Assembly (NCBI RefSeq): GCF_025264625.1 | Contig: NZ_CP093313.1 | Location: 868,001 to 932,000, forward strand | Length of the DNA: 64,000 nucleotides | DNA from: Occallatibacter riparius | Lineage (GTDB): Bacteria; Acidobacteriota; Terriglobia; Terriglobales; Acidobacteriaceae | Reading direction: 5' to 3' | Shown here: positions 62,331 to 64,000 of the stretch, piece after piece | Layout of the letters: each line of letters opens with the position of its first letter | How positions within the stretch are numbered: the first letter of the stretch is position 1 | The notes under the pieces: generated by a model | Databases searched by the model: none | What the model was told of the DNA's origin: nothing | The model's input: the letters and a program-made list of their open reading frames with translations, nothing else | Translations under genes and position numbers: made by a program

Positions 62331-62469
62331 GAACGTGCTGAACCTCTCAGGAGCGTGCGTGGAATGCATTGTTGAGTGACAGGCCATGATAGAACTTTCT
62401 CGCGCGGGGTTGGGGGCTGGTAGATTCATCGGGAATGGAATCGGATACCTCTTTCGGTTGCAGGGCGGA

Positions 62470-64000
62470 ATGAACGTGAATAAGCTTGCGGTTTTTGCTT
62501 GGGCACTGGTGATGGTTCTCGTGGTGGGACCGCGCGTCGAAACAACCGTGGAGAGCGCCGGCTCGGAGCAGGCGAAGTTCTTTCCAGTGTCAGTCTGGTA
62601 CAGCGGCGGGAAGGCGCGCGCGCCTATGCTGGAGCCCGTCAATACCGGCTCGGCTGCGGCCTGGAGCGAGGATCTCCGTAAGATCAAGGGGCTCGGCTTT
62701 AACACCATACGCACGTGGGTGGAATGGAACACGGGCGAGCCGCGGGAGGGCGAATATCATCTCGAGAATCTGGACCTGCTGCTGAAATTGGCCGAGCAGG
62801 CTGGGCTGAAGGTGATGGTGCAGGTCTACGTGGATTCGGCACCCGAGTGGGTGGGCGCGAAGTATCCCGATGGGCGCTATGCGGCACAGGATGGGCAACC
62901 GATTCCCGCACAGGCGGCGCCGGGCTACTGCTTCGATCATGCAGGAGTGCGCGACGCGATTCTCAACTTCTATCGCGAGGTGGCGCGGCATGCGGAGGAG
63001 AGTCCGGCCTTCTACGGATGGGATCTGTGGAGTGAACCCGCGGCGCTGAACTGGGCGCGGGTCGGATACAAGGCGGAGCCGATGTTCTGTTACTGCCCCA
63101 GCAGCATCGCGCGCTTTCGGGCATGGCTTCAGCAGAAGTACGGCTCGCTGGATCGGCTGAACGAGGCGTGGCACCGCACTTTTACTGACTGGAGGCAGGT
63201 GGAGCCGCCGCGGTATGGAACGATTCTGACCTATGCGGATTTCATGGACTGGCGCGTGTTCTACGGCGAGAAGCTCGCCCAGGATCTGAAGGCTCGCAAT
63301 GACGCGGTGAAGCAGGTGGACGCCGGCCATGTGACTATGAGCCACGCGCCCAATCCCTCGCCGCTGGTGCGGACGCTGGCCGACCCATACGATCCGACTG
63401 ACGATTATCTGATGAAGGATTCGGTGGACTTGTTCGGGACCAGCTTCTATCCCAAGCTCACCGCGCAGGAGCACAACTGGACTCTGGAACGGCGTGTGCT
63501 GGCGATGGACCTGACGGCGAGCATCACCGGTGGACGCGGGTTTGTTGTGGGCGAGCTGCAAAGCGGGTATGGCATCCACGGCACTACCGTGGGCTCACCG
63601 GTGACCGCGAGCGATCTTGAGATGTGGACGTGGGGCATGGTGTCGCGCGGGGCGCGCGCTATCAATTACTACGCGTTTTATCCGATGAATGCGGGGTACG
63701 AGTCGGGCGGATACGGGATGATTAACCTGGACGGATCGCTGACGGAGCGCAGCCGCCATGCCGGCGAGATCGCGAAAGAGATCAGTGCGAATGCCGACCT
63801 CCTGCTCGATGCGAAGCCGGAGCCTGCTGAGGCCGCTGTGGTTTTCAGCCCGCTGGCGCCGCTGGTGGGCGGATACGACGAAGAAGGCAGCCGGACGGCG
63901 ATGCACCAGGCCGTGGCGGGCTATCACCGGATGTTCTTCGAGCGCAATTTGCGGCTGGATGTGCTGAGCGCGCGGGAGCTGGGGCAGGATCATCTGGAGC
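62470..64000 (+). CDS. GH42-like beta-galactosidase/glycosidase, N-terminal part
   Basis: The frame starts at ATG 62470 and runs beyond the window (at least 510 codons). A hydrophobic N-terminus (LAVFAWALVMVLVVGPRV) suggests export. The barrel begins with KGLGFNTIRTWVEWNTGEPREG. The acid/base is expected in FYGWDLWSEPA and the nucleophile in VVGELQSGYG. The later part AAVVFSPLAPLVGGYDEEG starts a second domain. Clan GH-A, family 42 or a close family; the sugar is not determined. It is divergent from the esterase. Confidence 0.8.
   Translation, partial: MNVNKLAVFAWALVMVLVVGPRVETTVESAGSEQAKFFPVSVWYSGGKARAPMLEPVNTGSAAAWSEDLRKIKGLGFNTIRTWVEWNTGEPREGEYHLENLDLLLKLAEQAGLKVMVQVYVDSAPEWVGAKYPDGRYAAQDGQPIPAQAAPGYCFDHAGVRDAILNFYREVARHAEESPAFYGWDLWSEPAALNWARVGYKAEPMFCYCPSSIARFRAWLQQKYGSLDRLNEAWHRTFTDWRQVEPPRYGTILTYADFMDWRVFYGEKLAQDLKARNDAVKQVDAGHVTMSHAPNPSPLVRTLADPYDPTDDYLMKDSVDLFGTSFYPKLTAQEHNWTLERRVLAMDLTASITGGRGFVVGELQSGYGIHGTTVGSPVTASDLEMWTWGMVSRGARAINYYAFYPMNAGYESGGYGMINLDGSLTERSRHAGEIAKEISANADLLLDAKPEPAEAAVVFSPLAPLVGGYDEEGSRTAMHQAVAGYHRMFFERNLRLDVLSARELGQDHLE

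Overview
The window looks like chromosomal DNA of an Acidobacteriota bacterium of the class Terriglobia (subdivision 1). The GC content is high and GTG or TTG starts are common. A PadR regulator sits directly before a MacB/FtsX-type ADOP permease, an arrangement typical of this phylum. Small families seen mainly in this group recur, and the spacers carry many small palindromic repeats. This placement comes from gene content and style; no rRNA gene is present.

Layout. 1-8080: the 3' end of thrC, an FmdB-type zinc ribbon, a DUF2911 protein and the three 2-methylcitrate-cycle genes prpB, prpC and prpD. These are separated by an opposite-strand FG-GAP surface protein and a small conserved gene. 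8156-16176: an exported M1-like aminopeptidase, small membrane or exported proteins, a cupin, an orphan LytTR response regulator, an FNR-type flavin reductase, a SRAP (YedK) abasic-site protein and a YegD-like Hsp70. 16317-19497: a translationally coupled export unit (membrane fusion protein, ABC ATPase, ABC-2 permease). 19546-24489: a [NiFe]-hydrogenase maturation cluster hypA-hypB-(SUFU protein)-(DUF1801 protein)-hypC-hypD-hypE, with no hydrogenase or hypF in view. 24490-31842: an accessory-like stretch rich in repeats, with short or unknown genes, an aminotransferase, two tiny zinc-ribbon paralogues and a Y-family polymerase.

32240-35074: a 2-oxoacid:ferredoxin oxidoreductase operon (ferredoxin, alpha, fused beta-gamma). 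36285-43260: a GH18 chitinase, a DinB-fold protein, a small membrane protein, an exported DPP-IV-type peptidase, a DUF4440 protein and a Tat-exported GH20 hexosaminidase, which together suit growth on chitin and peptides. 43517-45143: a membrane protein, a receiver-like protein and an ECF sigma factor. 45323-49722: an orphan sugar-binding lipoprotein, then padR and its permease. 50370-54957: rpsF-rpsR-rplI, pth-rplY, prs and tRNA-Gln(TTG). 55081-64000: ispE, a retropepsin-like exported protein, the Fe-S repair protein Ric, an unknown exported protein, a class-A-like serine hydrolase, an esterase-LamG fusion and the start of a GH42 glycosidase.

The most striking non-genic signal is a set of degenerate, word-like repeats. 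They begin at or within a few bases of stop codons in many unrelated genes (prpC, GH18, DUF4440, ADOP, retropepsin, ric, pth, prs, the Y-family polymerase) and often fold into long hairpins. The clearest regulatory signal is a pair of identical 13-bp palindromes that exactly overlay the -35 and -10 elements of the padR promoter. No CRISPR array, insertion sequence or rRNA gene was found.
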